Part shown: in pieces, positions 13,915-14,153 of the stretch
How positions within the stretch are numbered: the stretch's first letter is position 1
Layout of the letters: every line of letters begins with the position of its first letter
Assembly (NCBI GenBank): GCA_964556885.1
Contig: CAZKYP010000080.1
Span: forward strand, 1-14,153
DNA length: 14,153 nucleotides
DNA from: CAZKYP01 sp964556885
Lineage (GTDB): Bacteria > Planctomycetota > Phycisphaerae > Sedimentisphaerales > Anaerobacaceae
Reading direction: 5' to 3'
Program-made: the position numbers and the translations under genes
Notes under the pieces: model-generated
What the model was told of the DNA's origin: nothing
Seen by the model: the letters and a program-made list of their open reading frames with translations, nothing else
Database searches by the model: none

Positions 13915-14153
13915 GATTGCCTGATCATTTCTATGAGCTTTTTATGATCAGGCGGCTTGACCACGTAACCGGCAGCACCGAGTCTGAAACAATCAACTAC
14001 ATCTCGTTCGTCGCCGGAGCCACTCAGGACGATAACAATGATGTGCTTTAGGGCCTCATCGGCCTTTATAGCCATCAGAAGTTCAATACCATTCATCTCC
14101 GGCGTATTCAAATCTGTAATGACAATCCACGGCTTCTTGTTATCCGGGTTTCT
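13887..14153 (-). CDS. Response regulator receiver domain, partial (N-terminus outside window)
   Basis: The frame is open on the - strand from the right edge, giving 88 codons before the stop. It covers the second half of a receiver domain: phospho-acceptor Asp in VITDLNTPEMNG (codon at 14112-14114), the switch segment VIVLSGSGDE, and the conserved Lys in YVVKPPDHKKL. The end, MIRQSGLFIELCK, resembles receivers of the small Rcp1-like group, which normally continue a few residues to a proline. The stop codon falls within the probable IS256-type end, so the insertion may have cut the natural C-terminus. The gene is convergent with the chemotaxis cluster and its partner kinase is not in view. 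Confidence 0.85.
   Translation of the reverse strand, partial: RNPDNKKPWIVITDLNTPEMNGIELLMAIKADEALKHIIVIVLSGSGDERDVVDCFRLGAAGYVVKPPDHKKLIEMIRQSGLFIELCK

Overview
This window holds one chemosensory (chemotaxis-type) gene cluster on the + strand, followed by a disturbed region with a scaffold gap, a 5'-truncated IS256-family transposase and, on the - strand, the end of a response regulator gene. The organism is a bacterium with a full CheA/W/Y/X/D/R/B pathway. The accessory parts (several CheX-type phosphatases, a free Hpt protein, CheD, a CBS-domain fusion) recall deep-branching Gram-negative lineages such as Planctomycetota (Phycisphaerae-like) or deltaproteobacterial groups. That placement is a weak inference, because no rRNA or other marker gene is present. 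No flagellar or pilus structural gene lies in the window, so the output (flagella, pili or another process) cannot be read from it.

Layout. 1-822: C-terminal end of a methyl-accepting chemotaxis protein (MCP), cut by the window edge. 823-1399: a 577-bp non-coding region with a terminator-like hairpin and two further dyads, probably the boundary before the next transcription unit. 1400-12468: a tightly packed run of genes on one strand: cheW, a full-length MCP, cheY1, cheX1, a CheX/CheC-like protein fused to a CBS pair, cheA, cheR, cheD (GTG start), cheY2, cheX2, a free-standing Hpt protein and cheB (TTG start). 12469-12866: non-coding, with a candidate terminator. 12867-13076: a 100-N gap flanked by two identical 55-bp copies. 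13159-13878: IS256-family transposase remnant. 13887-14153 (- strand): partial response regulator.

How the genes work together. The MCPs signal through CheW to CheA, which phosphorylates CheY1, CheY2 and CheB. Three proteins with the CheX/CheC-type ExxN phosphatase motif could remove the phosphate. The CBS fusion among them may link signal decay to adenine-nucleotide level. CheR, CheB and CheD modify receptor side chains for adaptation. The MCPs end in an xFxxF-like tail that resembles the CheR/CheB-tethering pentapeptide, and CheW ends in a related tail. CheA carries about 130 extra residues ahead of its Hpt domain and shows no obvious P2 domain, while a separate Hpt protein is encoded before cheB.

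The most unusual items are the phosphatase-like/CBS fusion, the shared EFN tails, the duplicated cheY-cheX modules, the CheA architecture, and the mosaic similarity of the two MCP signalling domains. The core is a recognisable chemosensory system. I do not see a wholly new kind of system, but these combinations deserve a check.
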